Source of the DNA: Massilia solisilvae
GTDB lineage: Bacteria; Pseudomonadota; Gammaproteobacteria; Burkholderiales; Burkholderiaceae_D
Assembly (NCBI RefSeq): GCF_024753215.1
Contig: NZ_JANUGV010000002.1
Span: 744,001 to 808,000 of the forward strand
DNA: 64,000 nt
Reading direction: 5' to 3'
Of this stretch, positions 40,841 through 50,568 are shown piece after piece. The notes below the pieces were generated by a model. It was not told the origin of the DNA. It worked only from the letters and a program-made list of their open reading frames with translations, and made no database searches. Position 1 is the stretch's first letter; every line of letters starts with the position of its first letter. Both the position numbers and the translations under genes were made by a program.

Positions 40841-41787
40841 TGGCACGCCAGCGCTGGTTCAATCAACAGGGCTTGAGCATCGTCGAACTGCTGGTCGCGG
40901 CCGCGGTTGGGCTGCTGGTGGTGCTGGCCGCGCAGGTGCTGTTCGCATCGGCCAATGCAGCCTACCTCGCGCAGGGGCAGGACGCCGAAGCGCAGCAGGG
41001 TGGCAGGTACGCGCTCGACACGATAGGCCGGGCTCTGCGCCAGTCCGCGTGGCGCGACCTGGAGCAAGCCGACCCTGGCAAGGCTTTCGATCCAGCCGCA
41101 CCCGCACATGTGGCCGGACTGGACGCGCATTCGATCAGCAAAGGCGGTGACGGGATTGCCAACCCGCTGCCGTGGTCGGTGAACGGCAGCGACGTGCTGG
41201 CGGTGCGCTTTTCCGGCGCCGGTCCTGCGCCCGGTGGCGACGGCACCATGCTCAGTTGTGGCGGATTTCCGGCGCACGAGCATGCCGAAGGCTGGAGCAT
41301 CTTCTACGTGGCGCGCGGTGCCGATGGCGCCGGCGAGCTACGCTGCAAGTACCGCGCCACAGGCGGCTGGGGCGCCGATGCGATCGTCACCGGCGTGGAC
41401 AGCTTCCAGGTGCTGTATGGGCTGGATACCGACGATCCGGCCGACGGTGTGCCGAACCGCTACGTGAACGCCAGCGCAATCGAGGCACTCGACGCGGCGC
41501 TGGTGCTGGCTGGCAGCACGGCCGCCGAGCGCGAACAGGACCTGAACCGGCGGACCCACTGGAAGCGCGTGGCCAGCGTGCAGTACGCGCTGCTGCTGCG
41601 GGGAGCGGAGGCGCGCAGCCTGGGGCGAAACCGCAGCTACGACCTGTTCGGGCCGGCGTACGGGGACCGGTTCGGCACGAGCGATGCAGGCACCCGGCTG
41701 AGCGAGGATGCGCTCGCGGGCGTGGGCGCGCCGCGCCAGCGCAGGACATTCCTGGCGACGGTGGCGCTGCGGGAAGGTCAACGATGA
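40840..41787 (+). CDS. pilW: Type IV pilus minor pilin PilW-like
   Basis: A 315-residue protein. The prepilin site G|LSIVELLVAAAVGLLVVLAA is followed by a large globular domain, usual for PilW. Downstream segments such as YALDTIGRALRQSAWRD and DSFQVLYGLDTDDPADGV are typical of the family. It is one of the minor pilins that form the tip-initiation complex. It overlaps pilV by 1 bp and pilX by 4 bp. Confidence 0.87.
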   Translation: MARQRWFNQQGLSIVELLVAAAVGLLVVLAAQVLFASANAAYLAQGQDAEAQQGGRYALDTIGRALRQSAWRDLEQADPGKAFDPAAPAHVAGLDAHSISKGGDGIANPLPWSVNGSDVLAVRFSGAGPAPGGDGTMLSCGGFPAHEHAEGWSIFYVARGADGAGELRCKYRATGGWGADAIVTGVDSFQVLYGLDTDDPADGVPNRYVNASAIEALDAALVLAGSTAAEREQDLNRRTHWKRVASVQYALLLRGAEARSLGRNRSYDLFGPAYGDRFGTSDAGTRLSEDALAGVGAPRQRRTFLATVALREGQR

Positions 41788-42515
41788 ACCGGGCCCACCT
41801 GCGCGGCCAAATGCGTGGCGCCGTTCTCGTGACCGCGCTGGTGCTGATGCTGGTGTTGCTCATGCTGGCCATTGCGGCCGCGCGCGCCGCCGCCAACGAG
41901 GAGAAGACGGCACGCCAGCAGCGCGACCGTGAGATCGCGTTCGCCTCAGCCGAGGCGGCGCTGGCCGATGCGGAGCTGGACATCGCCAGCACCACGGGCA
42001 GCCACCCCGGCCGGGCATCCCTGTTCGATGTGGGCGCGAGCGGCATCGGCAAGGGATGCGGGCGCGGAGCCGACGATCTCGGGCTCTGCCTGGTGGAGCC
42101 GGGCGCCGCCGCGCCGGCCTGGCAGGAAGTGGACCTGGCCGGGGACGAGTCGGTCACGGTCGCTTACGGCACATTCACGGGAGCGCGCATGGCGACAGGC
42201 GAGGGGCCGCTGCCGGCCCGGGTGCCGCGCTACCTCGTCGAGTTCCTGTCCCCGGTCCATCCTCCACCGGGCAGCGGAAACTTCTTCCGCATCACCGCGA
42301 TCGGTTTTGGTGCCAGCGAGCGAACGCGGGTCGTTTTGCAGGCGGTCTACCACAAGCCAGTGGGCGCGCCGGGTGGCGCCAGCGCTCATGCCAGCGATGA
42401 CGGGCATGGGCCGCCCGGGGCGGGCGGGGAGCCCGAGGCCGCGCTGCCTGCCGGTCGGATCGGATGGCGCGAGGTCGCCAACTGGACGGACCTGCACGAG
42501 GCTGCCGTCAAATAA
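41784..42515 (+). CDS. pilX: Type IV pilus assembly protein PilX-like
   Basis: A 243-residue protein. The leader and processing site R-G|AVLVTALVLMLVLLML lack the usual Glu at +5, as in other PilX proteins; the helix is followed by REIAFASAEAALADAELDI, a typical PilX sequence. The start overlaps the pilW stop by 4 bp and has GGAAGG upstream. The C-terminal part includes a His/Gly/Ala stretch (about 195-215) of low complexity. In most clusters pilY1 follows pilX; here pilE follows instead, after 18 bp. Confidence 0.82.
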   Translation: MNRAHLRGQMRGAVLVTALVLMLVLLMLAIAAARAAANEEKTARQQRDREIAFASAEAALADAELDIASTTGSHPGRASLFDVGASGIGKGCGRGADDLGLCLVEPGAAAPAWQEVDLAGDESVTVAYGTFTGARMATGEGPLPARVPRYLVEFLSPVHPPPGSGNFFRITAIGFGASERTRVVLQAVYHKPVGAPGGASAHASDDGHGPPGAGGEPEAALPAGRIGWREVANWTDLHEAAVK

Positions 42516-42533
42516 CAAGAACGGAGCAAACCG

Positions 42534-42968
42534 ATGAGAGGATTTACCCTGGTCGAGGTGATGATCGTGCTCGTGATTCTTGCCGTGCTGGGCGCGCTGG
42601 CCTACCCGACTTACGCCGGGTACATCCGCAAGACGCGGCGAATCGAAGCGCAGCTCGTGCTGGTCGAGGCCATGCGGCAGGAAGAGCATCACTTCACCCT
42701 GCACCGTCGCTACAAGGCATTCTCGGCGTTGGACGGCAGTTCCGGGCCGTTTCGATGGTGGTCCGGCAGCACGGCGGCGGCGAGCGGCTACGAGATCGAC
42801 GCCTATCCCTGCCCGAACAGCACGCTCGCTGCCTGCATCGTGCTGCGGGCGCGCCCCGGCACCGACCGGGTGGACAGCCGCTTTCGCGACCCGGAGTGCG
42901 AGACGCTGACGCTCGACAGCGCAGGCAGGCAAACCTCGAGCGGCACGCTGGACAGGTGCTGGCCATGA
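42534..42968 (+). CDS. pilE: Type IV pilus minor pilin PilE-like
   Basis: A 144-residue prepilin with a very short leader (MR-G|FTLVEVMIVLVILAVLGAL), Glu at +5, and a hydrophobic helix with AYPTYAGYIRKTRRIEA after it. Four cysteines in the second half (YPCPN, LAACIV, DPECE, RCWP) can form the disulphides usual in pilins. By position it is the PilE minor pilin, not the main pilin. It overlaps the FimT-like gene by 4 bp. Confidence 0.87.
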   Translation: MRGFTLVEVMIVLVILAVLGALAYPTYAGYIRKTRRIEAQLVLVEAMRQEEHHFTLHRRYKAFSALDGSSGPFRWWSGSTAAASGYEIDAYPCPNSTLAACIVLRARPGTDRVDSRFRDPECETLTLDSAGRQTSSGTLDRCWP

Positions 42969-43546
42969 GAAGCGGGCGGAACGTCCGCGCAGCGCGCCGG
43001 CGGCGGCGTGGCTTTTCGCTGCTCGAGCTGCTGGCCGTGCTGGCTATGGCCGTGATCGTGTTTGCGGTGGGCGCCCCCAGCCTGGCCGCGCTGGTGCGTG
43101 CCCAGCAGATCCGCCTTGCCGCCGGCGAGCTGTTCGATGCGATCGGCATGACGCGGGCACAGGCGATGGCGCGCAACGAACGGGTGGAAATGCTCGCCAA
43201 TGGCCTGCCGGGCAACGACTGGTCGCTAGGCTGGACTGTATTCGTGGACCGCGACGGCGACCATGTGCCCGGCGCCGGCGACGAGATACTGGCCGTGCAC
43301 GGCCCGTTGCCGCGGCCGATCGCGACAGCGTTTAGCTTCACGGCCGCTGCGCCGCCGTATTACATCGCCTACAATGGCGCCGGACGCAGCTGCAGCGACA
43401 CCAACAGCGCTGCCGCGCGCATGGGGACAGTGTCGCTATTCGACGGCCCGCTCGTGCGGCGTATTAAAATCAACATGCTTGGCCGGGTGCGCTTGTGCGA
43501 TCCGTCGCGCGACAGCGATTGCGACGGGCCGGACGTGCCGCCTTAG
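42965..43546 (+). CDS. Type IV pilus minor pilin FimT/FimU-like
   Basis: A 193-residue protein with a longer basic leader (about 16 residues) and processing site RRRG|FSLLELLAVLAMAVIVFAVG. The GspH/FimT layout follows: a helix with LAAGELFDAIGMTRAQAMAR, then a beta-rich part with a Cys pair near the end (LCDPSRDSDC). It is the last gene of the minor-pilin cluster. RibD follows 15 bp later and may be partly co-transcribed. Confidence 0.85.
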   Translation: MRSGRNVRAARRRRRGFSLLELLAVLAMAVIVFAVGAPSLAALVRAQQIRLAAGELFDAIGMTRAQAMARNERVEMLANGLPGNDWSLGWTVFVDRDGDHVPGAGDEILAVHGPLPRPIATAFSFTAAAPPYYIAYNGAGRSCSDTNSAAARMGTVSLFDGPLVRRIKINMLGRVRLCDPSRDSDCDGPDVPP

Positions 43547-43561
43547 CGCTTTCCACCACAC

Positions 43562-44677
43562 TTGAAGAAAACCGTGCAGATACTGAATGACACCGACGGC
43601 ATGGCCCTGGCCCTCGAATGGGCGGCCAAAGGCATGTTCATCACCACGCCGAACCCGCGCATCGGCTGCGTGATCGTGCGCGACGGCGTGGTGATCGGTG
43701 CGGGGCACACCCAGCCGGCCGGCCAGGCGCACGCCGAAATCCAGGCCTTGCGCGACGCGGCGGCGCGCGGCAACGACGTGCGCGGTGCGACCGCCTACGT
43801 CACGCTGGAGCCGTGCAGCCACCACGGCCGCACGCCGCCGTGTTCAGGCGCGCTGATGCAGGCAGGGCTGGGCCGCGTGGTGGCGGCGATGGTCGACCCC
43901 AACCCGCTGGTTGCGGGGCGCGGGCTGGAGCAACTGAAGGCGGCCGGCATCGCCGTCGAGTCGGGCGTGCTGGCTGAACAGGCGTACGAGCTCAATATCG
44001 GCTTTTTCACCCGCATGCGCCACGGCCGCCCGTGGGTGCGCCTGAAGACGGCTGCGAGCCTGGACGGCGCCACGGCGCTGGCCAGCGGCGAGAGCCAGTG
44101 GATCACCGGCCCCGAGGCACGGGCGGACGGGCACGCCTGGCGCGCGCGCGCCTGCGCCATCCTCACTGGCATCGGCACGGTCAAGGCCGACGACCCGCAG
44201 CTGACGGTGCGCGGCATCGACACGCCGCGCCAGCCGCGCCGCGTGATCGTTGACAGCAAGCTTGAGATTGCGCTCGATGCGCGCATCCTGCAGGGCGAGC
44301 CATGCTGGATCGTGACGGCGCAGCCGAACGGCGACAAGGAGGCGGCACTGCGCGCGGCCGGGCACGACGTGGTCAATCTGCCCAACGCGTCCGGCAAGGT
44401 GGACTTGCCCGCGCTGATGCTGGAACTGGGCCGGCGCGAGATCAACGAACTGCACCTCGAAGCCGGCGCCAAGCTCAATGCCTCGCTGGTGCGCGAGGGC
44501 TGCGTGGACGAACTGCTGGTGTACCTCGCTCCCAGCCTGGTCGGGCCGGGGCAGCCGATGTTCGCGCTGCCGCCTTTGGCACGCCTGGCCGACAAGCGCG
44601 CGCTGCGCTTTCACGAACTCAAACAGGTCGGCGCCGATGTGCGCATCCTGGCAAGAACCATCAAACCGGAGGAATGA
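43562..44677 (+). CDS. ribD: Bifunctional riboflavin deaminase/reductase RibD
   Basis: About 371 residues. The N-terminal deaminase domain has the zinc site HAEIQAL and PCSHHGRTPPC (about 60 and 87). The C-terminal reductase domain starts at about 155 with RLKTAASLDGATALASGES and has ITGPEARADGH. It performs steps two and three of riboflavin synthesis from the GTP-derived pyrimidine. The start is uncertain: TTG 43562 gives this length; GTG 43574 and ATG 43601 are also possible. The riboflavin synthase gene follows 6 bp later. Confidence 0.94.
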   Translation: MKKTVQILNDTDGMALALEWAAKGMFITTPNPRIGCVIVRDGVVIGAGHTQPAGQAHAEIQALRDAAARGNDVRGATAYVTLEPCSHHGRTPPCSGALMQAGLGRVVAAMVDPNPLVAGRGLEQLKAAGIAVESGVLAEQAYELNIGFFTRMRHGRPWVRLKTAASLDGATALASGESQWITGPEARADGHAWRARACAILTGIGTVKADDPQLTVRGIDTPRQPRRVIVDSKLEIALDARILQGEPCWIVTAQPNGDKEAALRAAGHDVVNLPNASGKVDLPALMLELGRREINELHLEAGAKLNASLVREGCVDELLVYLAPSLVGPGQPMFALPPLARLADKRALRFHELKQVGADVRILARTIKPEE

Positions 44678-44683
44678 AGCTGT

Positions 44684-45313
44684 ATGTTTACTGGAATCGT
44701 CGCTGCCGTGGGCACCATCACCAAGATCACGCCGCTTGCCGGCGGGCTGGAAGCCGGGGTGCATCTTGAGATCGACGCCGGCGGCCTGCCGCTGGCCGAC
44801 GTTGCGCTCGGCGACTCGATCGCCATCAATGGCGCCTGCATGACCGTGGTCGACAAGAGCGCCAATGGGTTTGCCGTGGACGTCTCGCGCGAAAGCCTGA
44901 ACCGCACGGTGGGGCTGGACGCACCCGGCGAAGTCAATCTCGAGAAGGCGCTGACGCTGGCCGAGCGCCTGGGCGGCCACCTGGTGTCGGGCCACGTGGA
45001 TGGCCTGGGCAAGGTGCACAGCTTCGAGCCGGTCGGCGAAAGCCACGAGCTCGTGATCGACGCGCCGCAGGAACTGGCCAAGTTCCTGGCGTACAAGGGC
45101 TCGGTGGTCGTCAACGGCGTGTCGCTGACCGTCAACCGTGTCGAGGACGTGGAGGAGGGCGGAGCCAGGGTGTGCCGCTTCTCGATCAACCTGATCCCGC
45201 ACACCATCGAAGTGACCACGCTCAAGCACCTGCGCGCCGGCGCCCGGGTGAACCTCGAAATCGACCTGATCGCGCGCTACGTCGAGCGCATGCTGTCCGC
45301 CTCGCGCGCCTGA
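44684..45313 (+). CDS. ribE: Riboflavin synthase alpha chain
   Basis: A 209-residue enzyme made of two similar lumazine-binding halves: MFTGIVAAVGTITKI...GDSIAINGACMTV, then GHLVSGHVDGLGKVH...GSVVVNGVSLTV. It turns two 6,7-dimethyl-8-ribityllumazine molecules into riboflavin. It lies 6 bp after ribD. The matching lumazine synthase ribH lies 9.4 kb away. The gene is also called ribC in some species. Confidence 0.96.
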   Translation: MFTGIVAAVGTITKITPLAGGLEAGVHLEIDAGGLPLADVALGDSIAINGACMTVVDKSANGFAVDVSRESLNRTVGLDAPGEVNLEKALTLAERLGGHLVSGHVDGLGKVHSFEPVGESHELVIDAPQELAKFLAYKGSVVVNGVSLTVNRVEDVEEGGARVCRFSINLIPHTIEVTTLKHLRAGARVNLEIDLIARYVERMLSASRA

Positions 45314-45467
45314 TCTCCCAGCCGTCTGCCCCGTTCCCGCGCCGCCCTGGCGCGGGAGTCTGTCAATACCCGTGCGAAACGCATTTCGCGTAGACTTCCC
45401 CATGCATATTTTGTAGCGGACGGGAAAAGTCCGTAAAGACAGACTTCCTTCAAGAACAGGACGAGAA

Positions 45468-47432
45468 ATGAGAGAGACGAAAGGGATGGCGCACGGCATG
45501 CTGCTGGCCGCGCTGCTGGCTGGCGCGGGCGCGGCGCATGCCGCCGGCGCGGCGATGCACAGCTACGCATCGCTGGCGATGAACGCGGACGGCACACGGA
45601 TTGCCGTGGTCGAAGGCGGATCGGAAGAAGGCAACGGCAAACGCAATCAGCCGTTGATCGTGATCCGTGACGCCGCCACCGGCAAGGTGGTCGGGCGCTA
45701 CGACGACACCACCGCCTGCCCCGGCTGCAAGATCGATTTCCCGTCCTGGTCGCCGGACCAGAAGTCGCTGGCCTTCATCGGCACCGACGCCAAGGCCGGC
45801 ACCGCCACCGTGTTCGTCGCGCGCGACGGCAAGCTCACCGCACTGACCACGATCAAGGGCGTGGCCAGCACCGCGCGCTGGTCGCCGGACGGCAAGCAGG
45901 TCGCGCTGCTGGCCACGGTCGGCGCGAAAAAGCTGACCGGCGCAGTCGAGGCAGGCGTACCGCAAGTCGGTGAACTGGGCCTGTCGCAGGACGAGGACGA
46001 GCAGCGTGTGGCGCTGGTGCCGGCCACCGGCGGCCAGATCAAACTGGTTTCGCCGGCCGATACCTTCGTCTATGAATACGACTGGACCCCGGACGGCAAA
46101 GGCTTTGTGGTCACCAGCGCCAAGGGCAATGGCGACGCCAACTGGTGGGTCGCGACCCTCGGCCACGTCGATGCGGCCAGCGGCAAGCTGCGCATCATCG
46201 CCGCGCCGAAAATGCAGATGAACATGCCGCACGTGTCGCCGGATGGCAGCACGGTCGCCTTCATCGGTGGCCTGATGAGCGACTTCGGCTCGGTTGGCGG
46301 CGACGTGTACACGGTCCCGCTGGCAGGCGGCGAGCCGCTGGACGTGACGCCGGGCTACGCCGGCTCGTTCAACGGCATCGCATGGCGCGGCAAAACGGTG
46401 CTGGCGTCGGTACTGGCGGGCAGCGATTCGGCCGTGGTGGCGATCGACCCGGCCAAGCGCAGCACACGCACGCTGTGGTCCGGTCCGGTTTCGTCGTCCG
46501 CCTCGCGTGACGGCCACTTCGTCTTCAGCGCCGACGGCGCGGTGGCCGCCGCGGTGCAGGAGGATTACGAGCACGCACAGCACATCGTCGCCGGCCGCCT
46601 GCCGCAACTGGCCACGATCACGCACGACAATGACGACTTTGCGCCGCAGGTGAAGGCGCAGAGCGTGAGCTGGACCAACGAAGGCTACAACGTGCAGGGC
46701 TGGCTGGTCGGCCCGCGCCAGGTGGAAGCCGGCAAGAAGCTCCCGATGATCGTGCAGGTGCACGGCGGCCCGGCTGCCGCGGTGACCCCGCGCTTCATCA
46801 CCGAAGGCGGTCGCAGCAACCTGGTGCGCGACCTGGTCCAGCGCGGCTACTTCGTCTTCATGCCCAACCCACGCGGCAGCTACGGGCAGGGCACCAAGTT
46901 CAGCGGCGCCAACAAGCGCGACTTCGGCGGCGGCGACTGGCGCGACATCCTTGCCGGCGTCGATGCCGCGATCAAGGCTGCCCCGATCGACGGCGAGCGC
47001 CTGGGCCTGATGGGCCACTCGTACGGCGGCTTCATGACGATGTGGGGCGTGACCCACAGCCACCGCTTCAAGGCCGCGGTGGCCGGCGCCGGCATCGCCA
47101 ACTGGATCAGCTACTACGGCCAGAACGGCATCAACACCTGGATGATCCCGTTCTTCGGCGCCTCGGCGTATGACGATCCGGCGGTGTACCGCGCCGCCTC
47201 GCCGATCGAGTCGATCAAGAACGCGACCACGCCGACCCTGATCTACGTGGGCGAACGCGACGTCGAGTGCCCGGCGGCGCAGTCGATCGAATTCTGGAAC
47301 GGCATGCGCGCGATGAACGTGCCGACCAAGCTCGTGATCTACGAGGGCGAGGGCCATGCGATCCGCAAGCCGGAGCACCAGAAGGACCAGCGCGAGCGCA
47401 CGCTGGCGTGGTTTGACCACTACCTGAAGTAA
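45468..47432 (+). CDS. S9-family prolyl oligopeptidase-like serine peptidase
   Basis: A 654-residue exported peptidase. The signal peptide ends at AHAAGA (about 26). An N-terminal beta-propeller at about 30-390 has repeated SPDQKSLAF, SPDGKQVAL, TPDGKGFVV and SPDGSTVAF units. An alpha/beta hydrolase domain follows, with the nucleophile in GHSYGGFMT (about 515), the acid in YVGERDVECPA (about 590) and the His in EGEGHAI (about 625). It likely cleaves short peptides in the periplasm (dipeptidyl or acylaminoacyl peptidase type). A REP-type repeat follows. Confidence 0.92.
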   Translation: MRETKGMAHGMLLAALLAGAGAAHAAGAAMHSYASLAMNADGTRIAVVEGGSEEGNGKRNQPLIVIRDAATGKVVGRYDDTTACPGCKIDFPSWSPDQKSLAFIGTDAKAGTATVFVARDGKLTALTTIKGVASTARWSPDGKQVALLATVGAKKLTGAVEAGVPQVGELGLSQDEDEQRVALVPATGGQIKLVSPADTFVYEYDWTPDGKGFVVTSAKGNGDANWWVATLGHVDAASGKLRIIAAPKMQMNMPHVSPDGSTVAFIGGLMSDFGSVGGDVYTVPLAGGEPLDVTPGYAGSFNGIAWRGKTVLASVLAGSDSAVVAIDPAKRSTRTLWSGPVSSSASRDGHFVFSADGAVAAAVQEDYEHAQHIVAGRLPQLATITHDNDDFAPQVKAQSVSWTNEGYNVQGWLVGPRQVEAGKKLPMIVQVHGGPAAAVTPRFITEGGRSNLVRDLVQRGYFVFMPNPRGSYGQGTKFSGANKRDFGGGDWRDILAGVDAAIKAAPIDGERLGLMGHSYGGFMTMWGVTHSHRFKAAVAGAGIANWISYYGQNGINTWMIPFFGASAYDDPAVYRAASPIESIKNATTPTLIYVGERDVECPAAQSIEFWNGMRAMNVPTKLVIYEGEGHAIRKPEHQKDQRERTLAWFDHYLK

Positions 47433-47490
47433 TCCAGGTGGATGGCCGGGCCGTCTTGCCGAACGATGGCCCTGCCGGCACAATTCGCAC

Positions 47491-47590
47491 GTCGTCCCCG
47501 CGAAGGCGGGGACCCATACATAGCTCGCTGGAGTGGCAACGGCTGCGTATTGGCAAACTCAGCATGGGGCCCCGCCTTCGCGGGGACGAC
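47491..47590. repeat. REP-type paired palindrome, copy 2
   Basis: Arms GTCGTCCCCGCGAAGGCGGG (first 20; 47491-47517) and the matching inverted arm at 47564-47590 enclose a 46-bp spacer. It lies between two convergent peptidase genes and can form two hairpins or one long one. Confidence 0.8.
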
Positions 47591-47653
47591 GGGGGCAAGG
47601 GAGTGGCGGGTGCCGAAGTGGTGCGGACAGACGCAACCTGAGAACGAACCGAT

Positions 47654-50515
47654 CTAATTCGCTTTCGCCGCCGGCGCGGCTGCCGCCACCTTGCTCATAT
47701 CCTTCTCCGGATACAGCACCACCTGCACGTAGTTCTTCGTGTTGAAGTAGCGCTGCGCCGCCGCCTTCACGTCCGCCACGCTCAGCGTGGCGACGCGGTT
47801 TTCCAGGGCCAGCACCTCGTGCGGGTCGGTTCCTTCGGTCAGCGAGGTTTGCAGCATCGCCAGCCAGAAGCCGTTCTCGCGCAGCGACTTGCGGTAGCTC
47901 TGCGTCCAGTTCAGCTTCACCTTCTCCAGATCGGCCGGGTCCGGGCCGTCGCGCTTGAGCTTCTCGATTTCGGCAAAGGTCGCCGCCAGCACCTTGTCCA
48001 CGTTCTGCGGCCCGGTCGGCAGGGTCGCGGTGATCGAGTAGTGGCCGTAGGGGATCGGCGTCATCGAGCCCTGCATGCCGCCGCCGTAGATCAGGCCAAG
48101 CTGCTGGCGCAGCACGTCGAACACGCGCAGGTTCATCACCTCCATCAGCGCCGACAGGCGTAGTTCCTCACCGGCGGAAAAATCGGCCGGGCCGGTGAAG
48201 TGGAGCGAGACCGTGCTGCGGTCTTCCGCGCCGCTGTGCACCTCGCGCTTGATGACGCCGCTGACCGGCCGCAGGCCATGGTCGCGCCACGTTACCGGCA
48301 GGTCCGGCGTGGGCAGGCTGGCGAGGTAGGTGGCCACCAGCGGCTTGATGTGTTCGAGATCAAAGCTGCCGACCAGGAAGAAGGTCATGTCCCTGGCGCT
48401 CGAAAAGCGCTGGCGGTAGATCGCGATGCTGCGGTCCAGGCTGATCTGCGCGAACTCATCGGGATGCAGCGCGCGCGGCGCGCGCGGGTGGTCGCCGTAC
48501 AGGGTCGACTGCACCGTGTCGCCGAACAGGGCCGATGGCTGGCCCATCCGGTTGCGCGCAAACTCGACCTGCTTGCCGATGAAGGATTTGTACAGCTGCT
48601 CGTCGCGGCGCACGCCGTCAAAGCGCAGCCACACCATCTGCAGCAGGGTGTCGATGTCGGATGCGCCGGCCGCGCCGGCCAGGTTGTCGGTGTAGGTGCC
48701 CAGGCTGGTGCGCAAGGTCGCGGCCTTGCCGGCCAGGACCTTGTTCACGTCCAGCGGCGCCAGGTCCTTGATGCCCATGCTTTCGACGATCGCGTTGGCA
48801 AAGCGCGCGTTGAGCACGTCCTTGTCGTCGAACAGTCCCTGGCCGCCGAAACGCGTTGCGCTCATCAAGACCTGGTCGTTGTTGAAGTCGGTCGGCTTGA
48901 GCACGACCTTCACCCCGTTCGACAGCAGCAGGGTGGTCAGGCCCAGCGCCTTGTCCTGGCTTTCGGCCACGATGCTGCCGGGCTGCGGCGGCTTGTCCAT
49001 CAGCCTGGCCGCGACCTCCTTTTCGTCGTGCGCCTTGACCTGCGCCTTTTCGGCCGCAGCCACCGCAGCCAGCAGCTCCTGCCCCAGCGGCGCCTTGTCG
49101 CCGGCACGCTCCACGCCCGTGTAAATCACCAGCTTGGCCGAGTTGGCGGGGATGGTGCGGCGCGCGTAGGCGTTGACGTCGGCGAGCGTGATGCCGGGGA
49201 TAAGCTCGTGCATCATCCTGTACTCGGCCTCGATGCCTGGCAGCGACTCGCCCTCGAGAAAGTTGCGCGTGTATTCGGCCACGTAGGTCGCCGAATCGGT
49301 CTTGTCGCGCTCCAGGTAGGCCTGGTCGAAGTTGCGCAGCAGGTTCTTCTTGACCCGTTCCAGCTCGGCGCTGGAAAAACCGTACTTGCGGGCGCGCTCG
49401 TTTTCCTGCACCAGCGCGTCGATGGCAGGCGTGGCGCCGCGCGGGCCGAGGGCGGCGCGCACGATGTACGATTCGTAGCGCGGGGTGAGCTTGGAGACGC
49501 CGCTGCCGCCCGCCATGAACGGCGGCTCCGGCAGCTGCGACAGTTCGCGCAGGCGCTGGCCCAGCATGCCCTCGAACAGGCTGCGCACCAGCGTTTCGCG
49601 GTAGCCGCGCCAGGTCTCGCGGTCGCGCACCGGCTGCACCGGGTAGCGGATCAGCAGCGAATTGCCGCCGGCTTCCTTGTCGGTGACCACCAGCGCCTCG
49701 GTCGCCTGCCGCTGCGGAACGGTCGCGTACTGGCGCGGCCGCTCCCTGGGCGGGTTGGTCAGTCCGGCGAAATGCGCCCTGACCAGCCGCTCGGCTTCCT
49801 GGGGCTCGATGTCGCCGACCACCACCACCGCCATCAGGTTGGGGCGGTACCAGTCGCGGTAGAAGCGGCGCAGCGCGTCCGGCTTGAAGCTGCGCAGCGT
49901 CTCTTCCTTGCCGATCGGGAGCCGCTCGGCGTAGCGCGAGCCGTTGAAGATTCGGGGCATGGTGACTTTGCCGATACGGTCGCCCGCGCCCTTGTGCAGG
50001 CGCAGCTCTTCCAGGATGATGCCGCGCTCCTTGTCGATGTCCGCCTCGTCGAAGGTCAGGCCATGGGCCCAGTCCTCCAGCACCTGGAAGCCCTTGTCCA
50101 CGTTCTCCTTGCGGTCGGTGGGAATGGGCAGCATGTACACCGTTTCGTCGAACGAGGTGTAGGCGTTCAGGTCGGCGCCGTTCTTGACCCCGATCGATTC
50201 GAGGTAGGAGAACAGCTGGTTGCGCTTGAAGTGGGTGGTGCCGTTGAACGCCATGTGCTCGGTGAAGTGCGCCAGGCCCTGCTGGTCGTCATCTTCCAGC
50301 ACCGAGCCGGCCTTGACCACCAGGCGCAGCTCGAGCTTGTGCTCGGGCCGCGCGTTGCGCATGATGTAGTAGGTCAGGCCGTTGGCAAGCTTGCCCACCT
50401 TGACCTGCGGGCCGACCGGGATCGGCGCGTCGGGGTCCGGGGCAGCGCCCACGCCAAGCGCCACGGCGCAGAGCAGGGTGGCCAGGCAGGCGCGGGGAAT
50501 GAAGTTGTTGGTCAT
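47654..50515 (-). CDS. M16-family zinc metallopeptidase (PqqL/insulinase type)
   Basis: A 953-residue exported protein. The signal peptide ends at GVGAA (about 25). The first M16 domain carries the inverted zinc site HFTEH (about 80), with the downstream Glu in KERGIILEELRLH (about 150). An inactive second domain covers about 215-400, and a second M16 pair fills about 520-930, so the protein has four-domain architecture in one chain like PqqL. It degrades peptides in the periplasm. It is convergent with the S9 peptidase gene across the REP-type element. Confidence 0.92.
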   Translation of the reverse strand: MTNNFIPRACLATLLCAVALGVGAAPDPDAPIPVGPQVKVGKLANGLTYYIMRNARPEHKLELRLVVKAGSVLEDDDQQGLAHFTEHMAFNGTTHFKRNQLFSYLESIGVKNGADLNAYTSFDETVYMLPIPTDRKENVDKGFQVLEDWAHGLTFDEADIDKERGIILEELRLHKGAGDRIGKVTMPRIFNGSRYAERLPIGKEETLRSFKPDALRRFYRDWYRPNLMAVVVVGDIEPQEAERLVRAHFAGLTNPPRERPRQYATVPQRQATEALVVTDKEAGGNSLLIRYPVQPVRDRETWRGYRETLVRSLFEGMLGQRLRELSQLPEPPFMAGGSGVSKLTPRYESYIVRAALGPRGATPAIDALVQENERARKYGFSSAELERVKKNLLRNFDQAYLERDKTDSATYVAEYTRNFLEGESLPGIEAEYRMMHELIPGITLADVNAYARRTIPANSAKLVIYTGVERAGDKAPLGQELLAAVAAAEKAQVKAHDEKEVAARLMDKPPQPGSIVAESQDKALGLTTLLLSNGVKVVLKPTDFNNDQVLMSATRFGGQGLFDDKDVLNARFANAIVESMGIKDLAPLDVNKVLAGKAATLRTSLGTYTDNLAGAAGASDIDTLLQMVWLRFDGVRRDEQLYKSFIGKQVEFARNRMGQPSALFGDTVQSTLYGDHPRAPRALHPDEFAQISLDRSIAIYRQRFSSARDMTFFLVGSFDLEHIKPLVATYLASLPTPDLPVTWRDHGLRPVSGVIKREVHSGAEDRSTVSLHFTGPADFSAGEELRLSALMEVMNLRVFDVLRQQLGLIYGGGMQGSMTPIPYGHYSITATLPTGPQNVDKVLAATFAEIEKLKRDGPDPADLEKVKLNWTQSYRKSLRENGFWLAMLQTSLTEGTDPHEVLALENRVATLSVADVKAAAQRYFNTKNYVQVVLYPEKDMSKVAAAAPAAKAN

Positions 50516-50568
50516 CGGGTGATTCTTCGGTATCGGTCTGGATACCGATTCTACCCCCGGCTCAGCAG

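Noticed and set aside
45450-47483. Minus-strand open frame opposite the S9 peptidase
   Set aside because: Shadow frame; the plus strand has signal peptide, propeller and catalytic motifs.
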